Below are positions 44,361 to 60,036 of a DNA stretch of 64,000 bases, in pieces (the first letter of the stretch is position 1; every line of letters begins with the position of its first letter). The translations under genes were made by a program, and so were the position numbers. A model generated the notes under the pieces. It made no database searches. It saw nothing but the letters and a program-made list of their open reading frames with translations, and was not told the origin of the DNA. Source of the DNA: Oscheius dolichura (Eukaryota; Nematoda; Chromadorea; Rhabditida; Rhabditidae); contig OW051494.1 of the NCBI GenBank assembly GCA_932521035.1, positions 6,000,001 to 6,064,000 on the forward strand. Reading direction: 5' to 3'.

Positions 44361-45573
44361 CGAATCACAGAGGATTTCGATCGAGAGCCGTAATATAAAG
44401 GCTGCCCAGAGGGGCGGGGTTACATGGGCGGGGAGATAATTCACTCTGTAAAAACATCGTCTCAGAAAGGAGAAAAGAATGCCAGACGAGGTACATCGGA
44501 ACAAAGAGTTCATAGTGATAACCATCACGACCAACTGATTTATATACACTATTACCTTTAGTGAGCCACGGTACCTCAGACTTTACACTACAGTAAAATA
44601 AATGGAGGAGAAGCTAATATCTTTCCTAGTAAAAGGCTTCTAAAAGATGTGTCAAATACTGCACAAGAGGCGTTATTAAATAAAACTTTATTACCAGTAT
44701 GTAAAACGTATTCAAACAAACATCACCGTATACAGAATGTGGAATGTGCAAAAGAGACAACATCAAGCTTCGGATACACTGAGCTCCTTGACACGAGGCT
44801 GAAATCAGTTATATTTACTTCTGACATGATTTTGATAGTCCTAAGTCTAAAACATCCAGGAGTGTTTTTCGTTCGATCCCCAGTTTACTTTCGACGAAAG
44901 TGGTAAATTATATCCAAAAATGATTTATAGCTTGCAATGAAAAAAGTCAAGGTAGCCACAAGCTTTCACAACTCATTTAATTTTTGGACCTCTCCGGACT
45001 AAACTTCGCCTTTCCCTGAAGAATTTCCAAAAAGTAATCAGCAACGCGTATGCTTTATATTACGCCTGTTTACTGAGGTCACATGCTTTCTGCAAAACGA
45101 ATCGTAATTAGTTAACAGACTGATATGATATAGAATGTAGTCTGTGCGACAACTTCCTAATTTCGATTCCTCCGGATCATTTTTTACTTGAGTGGGAGTT
45201 GTTAATTAATTCCTCGATAGTGCCCATCAAGGGCAAAAAGGTTAATCTCAATTTCTTATGAATGAGGCTTTTTTTTAAACTTCTGAATCCCCCATCGTAT
45301 TTGAAAATACGATTAGTAGGCAGGGCTTTAAAAGCTTTTGGCAGGCTATAATACTTTCTTTTGCCAGCCTCACGTGGTTACCGTATGGTGATAAGTTATC
45401 TATCGCATGGAGATTACATTTACAAGCAGCTTTATGGGGGGTCTTCGTAAACCAAAAAATAAACTTACTAAAACAAAAAGAGACGCAGGTAAAGATCGAA
45501 GTGCTTGCTGTAAAAGTGAGTCCGAAATAGACGGAGACCTGAACGGTCGAGTAATGAGGACAACTGCAATAAA
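44361..45573. other. Intergenic, GC-to-AT transition
   Basis: No gene supported. The first 200 bases are GC-rich, then DNA turns AT-rich. A GTTCGATCCCC near 44872 resembles a tRNA B box but no cloverleaf forms around it. Confidence 0.5.
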
Positions 45574-48500
45574 TTACTTGAGCGATGGGTGGGGAAAAGA
45601 AAGCCGTCCTCCAGTAAGAGCCATCACAACTACAACAACTTGTCTGCTTCTTTCGGGCAATAGGCGGAAGTTGAGCTTAAAATGAAATCGGTGACGTCGC
45701 AAATGAACTTGGTCCAGACGAAGAAGAAAAGTGAAGCCTACCTTCTTATCTCCGCAAAACATGTAATTTTCAGAAAGTTCAAATAGTGCTGTTAACTCCA
45801 AAACGTCACTAGTCGTGTTCGTCACGGTATAATGGATGCGAATAGGTTGGCGAACTACAGCAGGGGCGTTGTCGACATTGGCTGAAACAACGACGGGGCA
45901 TCCTAGTACAGGTAGTCTGCATAAGGCAACGACCGATCGTACCGCTGAGGAACTACCAACTCTGAAAAAAATAACTTTGCTCGGCGTCCTATAAACAGTT
46001 CAAAAGGTCTCCATGCATTTGAACGAAATAATGTAAGCAAAATAACTGTCAACGGCTATCAAAAAGACCTCTCATTATATTACTGACGTGCAATCGCGTC
46101 CGTCATCAGAAAAGACTTTTAAATGATCTTGCGATCTGCTCGCATTGGACTCGATGAGCATTATGATAAGATATTCATACAATATTGGTTCTCGCGCGAT
46201 AAGGAATCGCATTATATAGATAAAATGGAGGTACTGCTCCGTCGACTACTAATAACTTGACGCAGCAATGGATTCTAAGTAAGCCTACCTTTTCCATTCT
46301 ATTGACAACCGTCCTAACGGTGTCTCAACTTCCTCTTCTTGGGAAACGACAATTACAGCTCTACAGTAACAAATAGCATCTCCTTCACCAAGTTCGTCTA
46401 AAAAGAAAATGACTGAAACTATCGACAGACCTTCGACATCTTTCAACGCCTTTTCGCTGGTTCCAACTGATTTAACAACGTCTGCCTATATTAATATACA
46501 ACGAGAAAGCGAGAAAGATACCAGAAGCCACTCTATGCGTGTAACAATAATGTCAGCATTAGATATAACGTCCGCTTTAAGAATATGTTCATTACGATTG
46601 AGAAGAGAAAGAACCGGAACGCCCTAAAGAATTAGAAGTAATTAAGTAAAGTAATTGAATTAATCACGGAAAAAATTAGCGAAAAAAACATCATAGTAAT
46701 ATAACAAGGTTTACTTACGTTCATAGTTAAAACTTGGCTAGTCACTGTAAACGGCTCACGAGCAGTTACACCGAGTGATATCTGGCTAATACGTTTTTGT
46801 AATTCACCCGGAACAATATGAGAAGCCTAAATATAAATGTTTAACAAATGTAAAGGAGAAATACCTCTAAGCATAGTTCCATGTCACCAACAAGTTGAGC
46901 TGCAAACCGAAGCGGGACATTGATCTATAAAATATCTCAATTTACGAAGAAATTATCAAACCATATATGAGTTCAGTTCAACAATTCACTACTGATTTTG
47001 GAACGAAAGAAAAGTTTGCACAAGACAACAACCTTCAATTAATGGTTGGATAACTAACCGATCTTCCACTTTCCACCACGGATGGACAGGGTATATTTAC
47101 TACAACTTCCGAGCGGAGATCGTTTGCATCGTCTACAAAAAGAACAGCAGCAGCAGCTGTTGAATTTTGTTCATTTCTTTTAAATTCCAACCTAAAAACG
47201 TAACCGCAATCGTTTTTGCTTACTTTAACTGAGAAGCTGATCGATTTGCATCATTTCTCAGGCGAATATTAGCTTGAGCAACTTCACCAACCAAGCAAGA
47301 GACTTTCAAATCACCATCGGCAGCTATACCCCCTAATCGCTTTGCGAATCTAAAGAATTAAAATTCTACACAATATAACCCACTTTAAACTTGTAGCCCC
47401 ACACAAGGGCGTCTTACGTTTAACTGAATGTAAATCAATGTGTATGTAGACTTTAAGGTTTTCGTTTAGAATTTCTAAAACTACTTTAGATACCTTAAAT
47501 GTACATAAGACAATTTAGAAGGGGAACTTGCGTTAAGAGCTTCGCATGCGGAACTCATTGCTTGCGACAAATCCAAATGACAGATATATGATGCAGACGA
47601 CTCCGGTTGAACAACAATTTCCTTAGAAAGATTTCACGAACTTTTGTGAAAAATACCGGTAGGTTACATGCGACATCGACCTTCTCTTCGTGTTTACGTG
47701 GTGGATTCTCCATAAGATCAAAATGTACAGACGCTCTTGAAAAACTAAAAAAATGGAACTGTTGTATAGTAAACCAAACCATATTGGTGTCAGAGCAGAA
47801 GACGATATTCTAAATAATATCGGAAGTTTTTCGCAGGAATCAATTGGCTCAAACTTTAAGAATGATACCTAAATTACTGAATAATATTATTTGTTTAAGA
47901 GTAAGTAAGCTGTTCAGTAAAGAATTACTTCAATATCGATGCATGTGTCGATTTTTTGAGTTGACAATGTATACTCGTGTCCTTCAGAAAGCAATTTATT
48001 CCATATATTTACAATCTTCTCCTAAGATTAGTCTTACATTCATTGCTCAACGTTTTTATGTACCTGCTCCGGATTGGAACTGTCAACTTCGTATGGCGCA
48101 TTTGGAATTACTCCTGTCAAAAGACGAGTAAGTGATTGAGCAACATCGGAACGTTTATTAGCTAGTTGTAGAGCACACCATATAAAATCCTGTAGTTCAA
48201 GATGCAACCATTAATTATATACTAACCTTGACAGATGCGGTATTATAGCTAGCCCATAAAATCCGTTGCAGCACATCTTCTTTAACAACAGGAGGAAGGC
48301 CTTCACGGATAGCAAGACACCAAAGGTGCATTGCTTTAACCACTTCTCCACTTGAACAGTATACATTGGCCATCTAAAGTATTTTAATAAACACACTATC
48401 GTCTTTACCTCGTTCATGACTTTGAGCAACATACGACTGCATCCATATCGCCGATATTGGGTCATTGCTGCCGAGAGCAACTCGATGACACCAGCATGAT

Positions 48501-50197
48501 TTACAATAAGTCTTTGCTAAATAACTTTTAGAGAATTTGCAATTATCTTACCACAAGTGCTACTACTGCCGCCCTTTCTGTATCCTCTGTGGCAAGACCT
48601 TCATAACCGACACGCCATGGCCTCTGACCCAAAAATATCTGTAACATTTTGATGAAAAAAGGGTATAATACGAACTGTGCTTGAAGCCATAGGATCTGGG
48701 GAAGGATAAGGGCAGCTTGGAGCCGCTGCAACAAGATTGATGTTTCATTTTCTTCAAACCTTTTTTCAACACTGCTATTTCGTTGTGTGCTTGTGAATAA
48801 ATTGATGCGGCGAGATCCAAATGAGATCCAGGGTTTAGCGTTGGAAGGGCAGTAAGTCCATCGGCAACCGCTTTTTCAAACAGTTTGGCAAAATTATAAC
48901 ACTAAAAACATAATAAATAACTTATTTTGACTAACTTGTTTTGCTTTCCATAATTGATGCTCAATTGATGCTAGTTGTGGTGTTGGATATATGCCGTTTT
49001 TTAAATTAAAAAAGGTACCCTGATGTTTTCTCATTTGATTAATGGCCTCAACGGCGGTACTATGAAGAAAACATAATTCACACCACTGGAATTTTCTATA
49101 ACTAAAAATATGCCAACTATACCTTGTAATTTAATAAGCCAACAACGCTTCTCCATTCGAACAAATTAATATCTTCCCATTGCTCATATGATTCTTTGCA
49201 CTGTTCGTATGCTAGCCGATAATTTCTATAACGGTGAAGTAAATATCTTTTCACAAAGAAATTGGATAATTAGAGCAACGAAGAGGTCACCTTTATGAAA
49301 ACGAACCTCAAGGCAGTGTGCGTGTCCTGACGTAGCTCTGATAGGAAAGCTAACTTGAAAAGTTGCCTCACTACGAGTGATGGGGTATTATTGGGTATAG
49401 ATCTTGCACGAATAACCTATGGTTAACTACATCGACTGCCGTATTTGAATAATACCTTTAACTTTTGCTGGTAAAAACCTTGAGCAAGTTCGTGGAATGT
49501 CGCTTCAAGCTTGTTGACATAACCCTAAAAATAATTAATCAAATACATTACATAAACTACCTGGAGAGCTGTACACAGCATGGGGACTACAAAAAGTTGC
49601 TTTGCTGAAAGTTGGCAGGCATCACAGAGCTGATGAGCACGTTCAGTAGCCAATGGATCATCTGAAGGTGTAGGCACGGTGCTGAAAATCTCCGAATGAA
49701 AAGTAAACGACGTAAATCAGCGGTATCACTTAATTTCTACGAGAGTAGTAAAATATGTTACCGTTCCTGCAAGAGTACAACCGCTAATCGGCTTCCTTGA
49801 CGGCAGCTGGCTCTAATACTGGCACATTTACTTTCCGCTTCAGTTTTCTTCTCGGCCCAAGAGGGATGATCCCAATCCAGATCAAGAAAGAGAACTATGA
49901 GAGCCGGTACTCTTTCGAGGTATTTCGTAGGCCAATCAACCCTTAGAATACCTTCAAATTAGAAAGATGTTGCACTACCACGAGCTTACCTTTTTCCACA
50001 GTAGGTTCTCGTTTAGCTGGCAAATCAAGTTCGCCACGAACTAAACGTAAATTTAAAGGAAGAGAAGTAGGTGTTCTGGTTGAAAACGCATCGGCTAGCA
50101 CCATGTGGGCTTTCTTATTCGTAGGGTCCAAGCCCGTAAGGAACACCAACTGTTTAGGCCGTCCAGCTAGCCAATCACCTGCCTCGGCAGGTTCCAT
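45574..50197 (-). CDS. TRAPPC11 (TRAPP III tether subunit)
   Basis: Subunit of the TRAPP III complex in ER-Golgi and autophagy traffic. Start MEPAEAGDWLAGRPKQL at 50197, two bases after an acceptor-like AAATCAG. The N-terminal foie gras region shows LVFLTGLDPTNKKAH, ILRVDWPTKYLERVPALIV and LDLDWDHPSWAEKKTEAESK; a later exon has FLGQRPWRVGYEGL, matching human YGQRSWRQGI. Gryzun-type beta-rich exons follow (RISQISLGVTAREPFTVTSQ; IRIHYTVTNTTSDVLELTAL) to the end, FRLLPERSRQVVVVVMALTG, stop 45574-45576. About twenty exons, roughly 1,100 aa. The last exon boundary is the least certain; the human protein continues slightly further. Confidence 0.9.
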
Positions 50198-50413
50198 GCC
50201 TGATTTTTAATGGGAGATGTTAATTTCATCGATGTACTCCCAAAGGAAAGACCGAAACAGACCATACAAACAAATGTATACGAGAATAACAATTTATTGT
50301 AGATCCAGATGCGATAACAAAAACAGATCTCGAAACGCTCCGGAAGACAGTGGTACATCACTCAGTCGAGCTGAAATAAAATAGGTAATGAATGCTATAT
50401 ATTAGAGCATGCA

Positions 50414-50807
50414 TTAATGCTCAGAAGAAACGTTCAGCTTGACACAAACAGCAGGTTAATTTTAAAAGTTGCATAAGGGAAACAGACCTTCTTAAATCCA
50501 ATATCCTTGGCGTACTCGCGGAAGCAACGACGGCACATATCCAGTCCATATTTGCGGATCAAACCATGGTGATTGGAACAGACGCGGCTAAAATTGTAAT
50601 TCCAATTTTGAACTTCAAAATTTATTTGTAATTTGTGAAGTCTTCGAATTGAATAATCTTCTCGCAGCGCTTTTGCTTGAAACGGCAAAAAGTACCGCAA
50701 CAAAATGCAATGCCTGCTGTTTGACAAAATAATAAACGAGCTTACCAGGATCGGGATCCAGGTCCAAATTTACGTGGGTGGGAGAACCATAACTGAGCGA
50801 ATCCCAT
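50414..50807 (-). CDS. rps-29: 40S ribosomal protein S29 (uS14)
   Basis: Zinc-ribbon small-subunit protein. Exons 50807-50746, 50587-50488 and 50437-50414 give 61 aa. [20 protein letters not shown] leads into CRVC and CRRC zinc ligands (C-x2-C, C-x2-C), then [12 protein letters not shown]. The C-terminus LNVSSEH extends about five residues beyond the usual KLD end. The 158-nt first intron separates the two residues of the first zinc knuckle. It is 216 bases upstream of TRAPPC11 on the same strand, an operon-like spacing. Confidence 0.95.
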
Positions 50808-52574
50808 GTTGAGTGCTTCTAAAGATGTGACTGGATTTATATGTCTGACAGCTAGAAAAAAAATCAGGTGTATTAGTTTACAGAACAGAACAGTTATTGT
50901 TTCAAATACGTTTTCTAGCGAAATGATTTCCCTTTAGTCGGGAAAAATAAGTTTCATTTGTTCCGAATCGATTATTTGTAAAATAACATCGGCGTAGGGG
51001 AAAAGGAAATGCATTTACAGAAGAAAGGAACGAAGGGAAAGAATAAAATCGGAAAATTCGTGTGGGTTACGATCGCAGGCTCTTTCGTTGCAGGACCCGC
51101 TCCAGCCCGCAAATTGCGGACAAATTCTCAATAGATCCGCCCCTTGCAGTGAGGAATACGTCCGCGGACGAATTGTCGAATAATCAGCCGTTTGCGGGTG
51201 AATCGCTATTCCCGCCCCTCGATTCAGTCGTTCGCATAGTCTTCGTCCCGTGATCATCGTGCGGATTTGTCTGCCCCTCCTACGAGGTAGCTAATCCTCC
51301 ACTTCCGTGGTCCCCCGTGGATGGAGACCCCCCTTCCCGGACCGACCCGCTGATAAGGAGTGAATCTGCGCCATGTGGGCTACAGGCGCAGCTGTTTGTT
51401 CGCCCGTCTACCGGATCCTCTCTACCTGTTGCCCAGTCATCAGGAGGCCGCCTCCAGCTCACCGGGTGAGTGTCTCTAATTAGACGGCCCCCGGGGCATC
51501 TCCCGGTTATTCCGGCTGCCAATTGCTGTCGAAATTAGGCCTCCTCCAAAAAGATGGCCGACGTGTGGGAAAGATCGATCATTTGACGTCTGGGAACGGA
51601 GGACTGTTATCGGCCCAGGAGACTTGTTATTTTCCTCGCCAAGATTAGCCGTTGCCCCTTGGAATTTGGGGGGATTGACTGACGTGGCGAAGATCTCGGG
51701 CATATTGGCCGGGGCAGGCTTCCGGCTGTCCGTCACAGTGTACTTTGCCGACTGTCTCCGAATTACTCTAATTGCCCTCGGCCAAAACATCTTCCTCTCT
51801 TGAAATTATGACTGGAATTAGGGGTTCCCACACCCACGGGGACGTGGTAATCAAATGAGCAGCAGGGAGTGTCCTTTTTGGCAGGGATGACAGAGAGCGC
51901 CTTATCCAGGCGGGAGGATGGGGACAAGTCTAATTAGTAGGTGTGGAGGGGAGGAAGACGTTTCCTCCAGTATGCATGGAATCTGGGTATTCCCCCATCT
52001 GCCGATGGAGCTGCTCCGTCGTCTGCTGCCCCCGGTTTGTTATGGTCGTCGTCACCCCCTTGCCGTCTGTCACCCCCAGAAATGTCAGCCCCATTTTGTA
52101 ACTAATCCGCCGTAATTCCTGGGGGTAGGATCCGTCCGTCCGTCTTCCTGACGGGGAGGGGGGGCACTCGAAAAAATTGCCACGGCCACGTCAGGAGGGA
52201 ATCATAAACGGGGAAATTACGAGCCCCGACGATGTGTATGGCAGCCTGGAAGTGGGAGTAATTAGGCGGCCGACGGAAGGAGGGGACTTCCTGGCCGGCC
52301 ACCATTTCCTGGCCGATCCTCACCCGAGCCATCCCCCCTCTATTTTTCTTTGTTTTTCTGCCACAATCGAGCCCCTCCATGAATAATTATGACCCTTACG
52401 GCTGGATGGCACAACACTTCTAAACAGAGCCGGATTGAGGAAGTGCCCCCCACAACAGGAACCGCCAATTCATCACACCCCTTCTACCGCCATTTCATCT
52501 AGATTTTATGTGCTTGTTGGGTTAATATATGCCAAGAAAGAGAGACAACTGCCTCCCAAATAACCCTCTTTCAG
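50808..52574. other. Non-coding region upstream of synaptotagmin exons
   Basis: AT-rich to about 51.0 kb, then GC-rich with homeobox-like AATTA/GATTA cores and GATGGCCG, like the pros-1 upstream region. No transmembrane-encoding exon for the synaptotagmin N-terminus could be found here. Confidence 0.45.
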
Positions 52575-54294
52575 TACCAAACCGCCCCTCCGAAGGGCCC
52601 GCAGCTGGGTCTGCCCCCGCTGTCGTCGAAGACCATCTCCGTCCAGCCCCAGGTATGTCCCTTTATCGCTCGCCCCCCAGCTCATAAAAGCGTTGACAGG
52701 CGTCGGAGGAGTATTCGCCGAGGACCGCCGGGTCCCCTTCGGACGAGGTAGCACGCTCTCTCGTTGTTAGCTTTTCTGTTTCGCTTAGTTTAACCTCCTC
52801 GCATGGGATCCCCTCTGCCACCAATTCCCACCAATTCGGCCATTTTCAGGCAGACTACGCGGAGGAGAACAAGGGATATGGTGACATCCACTTCCGGCTC
52901 GATTATGACTTTGCCCAATCCAAGGTGTGTCAGGCAAGAGGAGATGTTGTTTCGGGGGATGAACCACGGTGTGACGTGGCATGGGAAAACGATCAAAAGG
53001 GAGAGAAGTAGCCAGTGATTAGGGGGCCGTTGTTTCTATCCCCCGGGAGGAGTGACGGGATCGGCCGGGAGACCGGAAATTGAGACTATCACATCCCGAG
53101 GAGGACGAGGATATTTTCAGCTCTCGGTGACCATCGTCGGGGCCACGGGGCTGCCGGCCATGGACAGGAACGGCTCGAGCGACCCCTACGTGAAGCTGTC
53201 CATCCTCCCCGAGAGGAAGCAGAAGTACGAGACGAAGATCATGAGGAACACCCTGAATCCCGTCTTCCACGAGACCTTCCTCTTCAGCGTGAGTGCCGCT
53301 GATTGGGCATTCCCCCGGGGCTGTCACCCCGTTTGCCATATTCAGAACTCTTTATCGAAAAAAGGGAACTCCCCTTGCAGATCCCCTTCAACGAGCTCCA
53401 GTCCAAGACCCTGGGCCTCACGGTCTACGACTATGACCGACTGTCGAAGGACGACAAGATGGGCCAGCTGGCCGTCGCCCTGGACTCGGTGGACTTCGGC
53501 ACCACGAACGACTTCGTCCGGAGGCTTCAGAAGCCGGAAAACGACGATGACGTGAGTGGCGGGCTTCCTCGGAAGATTACGGACAAACTGCTGACAGATT
53601 AGCTTTTCAGCGGGATTCCCGGCTGGGGGATATCTGTTTTTCGACGAGGTATAGGCCGCCGACCGGCACAGTGACTCTGACGATCATGGAGGCTAGGAAT
53701 CTCAAGAAGATGGACCTCGGCGGCACCTCAGGTACCCGGGGAGGAGAGGAGGAGAGACTCGTGTTCAGACCCCTACGTGAAGATCTACCTCTACCAGGGC
53801 CGGAAGCTGCTGAGCAAGAAGAAGACCTCCCGAAAGTACAAGACCCTCAACCCCTACTACAACGAGAGCTTCCAGTTCAAGATAGACCCCAATATGATGG
53901 AGGTCTGCCTCCTCCCCCCGTCTCCCCTCCACCCCTGACATTTCCAGAAGGTCCACCTGATAATCTCGGTCTGGGACTACGACAAGATGAGCAAGAATGA
54001 CTTTATCGGGGAGGTGACGCTGGCCTCGAAGGAGCTCAACCTGCCCCAGGTGGGAGAATTAATAACCGCTGTCCCTCTTATGGCCCTCTCAAGGGGCTCT
54101 CCATCGTCACATTAAAGAGAGGCCAAAAAAAGTTTATCCCCCGTCGAAATTAGCATCTCCTGCGTCAGACAAAGAAAGTTCAGGTGACGCACGCGTGCCA
54201 CGAGCAGTGGGCCGAGATGATGACCTCGCGCCGACCCGTCGTCCAGTGGCATACCCTCCAGGAGAGGATGGAAAAGGAGAAGGACAAGGACTAG
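52575..54294 (+). CDS. Synaptotagmin (tandem C2), N-terminus not located
   Basis: Calcium sensor for vesicle fusion. Nine exons (52575-52652, 52700-52747, 52850-52924, 53121-53288, 53381-53551, 53611-53731, 53769-53902, 53948-54049, 54184-54294) join in phase to 335 residues plus stop. C2[46 protein letters not shown]2[67 protein letters not shown] and the WHTLQ signature near the C-terminus. All five calcium-ligand aspartate positions in each C2 appear filled. The lumenal and membrane segments of the family are missing from the upstream 1.7 kb, so the first listed base is an exon edge, not a start. Paralogue identity not assigned. Confidence 0.88.
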
Positions 54295-54754
54295 CCACCC
54301 GTCATATTCTACAGTTCCGGCACTGTGATATCCGTATTTATTTGGACAATGAAGATGTTTATCCAGTATCCGGGATAACATGTCCTCAAAGTACACGCCA
54401 GCCTCGGCCAAAACAGCTGTTTTCGCCGGGCACGTGTACAGCCGTCGAGGGTAATTCCGGCCACGGATAAATAACACGTCTACAGTATTTTATAGACACT
54501 TTTTTGAATTGGTGACAGCCGGGAACATGCATTTCCTATAGGAAATCAGATTGTTTACTCGGCAACGGCTTGGGTGGCCGGGGGCACACGAGCAAGCCAC
54601 GGCACAAAGAAGGGGAGGATCTCTTCTCGAATACTCCTCGAGCAGTTAATTATTGAAAAGGACAAGAAGAATAGACAAAAGACACAAGATATACAAAACA
54701 AGGAAAAGACAACATTTGGAATGGCCATCTATACATTTATTGCTTATTTCACAA

Positions 54755-56239
54755 TCAGTTGAATGCTTCACACACTTTGGTGTAGGAAAAGGTCCAAGGA
54801 TAATGCACTTTGACCATTTCGGGAGTAAGAAGACATCCCTTCTTGAGAAAATTGATCATGACTTGATGGCAATAGAGAAATTGTTGCTCAGTCTGGATGG
54901 AGTTGCTCCTCGACTGGCGAATCTCGTCGAGCACAACTTGGAGATCGGCCGGCCACGGCATCCGCTTGTTGAACAGGCCCAGCAGGATATCCATCATGAC
55001 GAAGCAGCCAGTCCGTCCAATTCCAGCCGAGCTAAAAATAACTATTAATAGTAATAATAGTGATTGTAACACCAGTGCACGACTATCGGAGAACCAATGT
55101 GTTTCTGGACGTGTTGGACGAGTTCGATGGGCACGTTGTCGGCCGGCGGCACACCACGATCCGGCCAGTCCTAGGCATACTGTAATTGTTATCGCTGGGG
55201 GACACTGACCACCCAGTGGAGATGCTCCACCTGGAGATGATGTTTTATGGCGTGGGCCGTGTGGGTCGAGTTGCTCGGCGAGACGCTCTGCACGGGACTG
55301 GCCGACTCCCAGGTCAGCGACAGGATCATCCGATTGATGACCGTCTTCGAGGGAGACGGCAAGGCGAGTCTCTCGCTACGGAGCGCGGTTACCGTCACCA
55401 GTCCAAAGGTCTGAGGCACGTTCGGCACGGCTGGCAGGTAGTGGGCACACTTGGGCATGTTCTGGAATTGTTTGTAGTACTCGAAAATGAGCAATCCTTA
55501 CTTTTTCAATGTAGTTACAGAGCATCACAATGCATCGGGTGCCTTCCTGGGCCACCATGTGCCAGAAGTCGACGACGGTGGTGTCGATGGGAGCCTGGCA
55601 GCAGATGAACTTCTTCGGGTCGTGGCCCGCTCCCACGTAGTTGGCGTGGATGTAGGGCTGGCCGCCTAGGTGGAGCACGACCCGGTTGTGATCCAGACAG
55701 CCCACGTCCTTGTAGCGGTTCTTGAACGCATTGGCAGCGAAGGCCGTCATCTTCGTCGCGTCGATAATCCTCTTGTGAACGCGGAACTCTGCGATAAGGG
55801 CATCCACGGGCTTCTCGCGAAGCAGGGCCCGCTTCAGAAATTCACCCACGTTCTCGTTGGCCGGGGCCATCCGGTAGTTGGCGATGGCTTGCCTCTGCTC
55901 CTCCGTCAACTGGGGCGCAAGTTCCGCGTCCGCGCAGCTCGGGGTTTTAGAGGGCACCCTGCGAGGCGGCCCCTTCTTCGGCACCACCGACTTCCGATTG
56001 CCCGACTTGGGGTTCGCGTCGTCCTCCGGCTGGTTGTTGTAGCTGTCCTCGGCCACGGTGGCCATCGTGTCCACGGTCTTCCTCTCGTCTTTCTTCGTTC
56101 GCCGTCCTCCTTTCTTTGGCTTGCTTCCTCCGTCGTCTACCGTGCGCTGTGCGGATTCCACCGTGCGACCGCCGAACGAAGTCTTCTTTCGGCCTCTCTT
56201 CGGTTGTCTGCCATCGTCCCGTGAGCGAGATGTTGCCAT
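54755..56239 (-). CDS. Protein tyrosine phosphatase, nematode type
   Basis: Non-receptor classical PTP. Start at 56239 (MATSRSRDDGRQP) or 56263 in the same frame. A basic, low-complexity N-terminus of about 110 residues (Lys/Arg/Ser-rich, KKGGRRTKKDERK) precedes the catalytic domain: FKNRYKDVGCLDHNRVVL, YIHANYV, FICCQAPIDTTVVDFWHMV, WPDRGVPP (WPD loop) and the P-loop HCSAGIGRTG with catalytic Cys and Arg present. Stop 54755-54757. C. elegans has an expanded set of such soluble PTPs, many in sperm; expression here is not known. About 430 aa. Confidence 0.9.
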
Positions 56240-56783
56240 GCTGGCAGAGAAGACAATGAACAACTCTTCGACTTTTGAATACGACCAGGTTAATCGAATT
56301 CGACCGGATAAAAGAGCATTTCTGAGGGCGGAAAGTTCAAAGAAGCCACCAGGAACCCTCCGATGAAACAGTGTTCATGCTCGGCCTCCGAAAGCTTTCC
56401 TCAAAATTCCTACCTGGCCGAGTGAGCCAAGCCTAGCCTCAGCTGACGTGTCTGTTCAACATCTCCCCAAAATTACCTAATCATCTTCTGTCTCTCAAAA
56501 ATCATCCGGGAGTAATCTTTCGGTGATCTGGGATTGTCGCCAATGTGTGAACTGTTCCCGTCTGAGTCAGCCGAGGGGGAGGTGTCTAATTACTCAACGA
56601 GTATTTGAGTGAGACACCTCCTCCATGGATAGGTGCCAGTCGCAAGTCCGAGTCATTGCAAACAACGTCGGCTGTTTGAGTTGCGATTCGTGGCACCCGG
56701 TTGGCAGTTAGTTTGTGTCCTCCCTACCAGTTGCATCCAGCTCTTTTCCCTCTTCCCCGCTCCCCACGACCCCACTTTCCAGG
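56240..56783. promoter_or_regulatory. Divergent intergenic region with inverted repeat
   Basis: No gene. At 56581-56618 a hairpin pairs GGTGTCT with AGACACC and ACTCAA with TTGAGT around a short loop. A TGAGTCA-type AP-1 site lies just before it (about 56562). Both may serve the esterase-like gene, whose ATG follows TTTCCAGG. Confidence 0.4.
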
Positions 56784-59974
<3,191 letters not shown>

Positions 59975-60036
59975 ATTATTACATTTGCGAAGGAAAGACG
60001 AAGCAGTTGAGGTAGACGAGAGTGAAGGCCGGGGGG

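Noticed and set aside
44800-44900. tRNA suggested by GTTCGATCCCC
   Set aside because: No A box, no matching acceptor or T stem around it.
45407-45685. 92-codon plus-strand frame
   Set aside because: Its 3' half is antisense to the last TRAPPC11 exon and the rest has no recognisable feature.
55670-56224. 184-codon plus-strand frame
   Set aside because: Antisense to the phosphatase coding exon.
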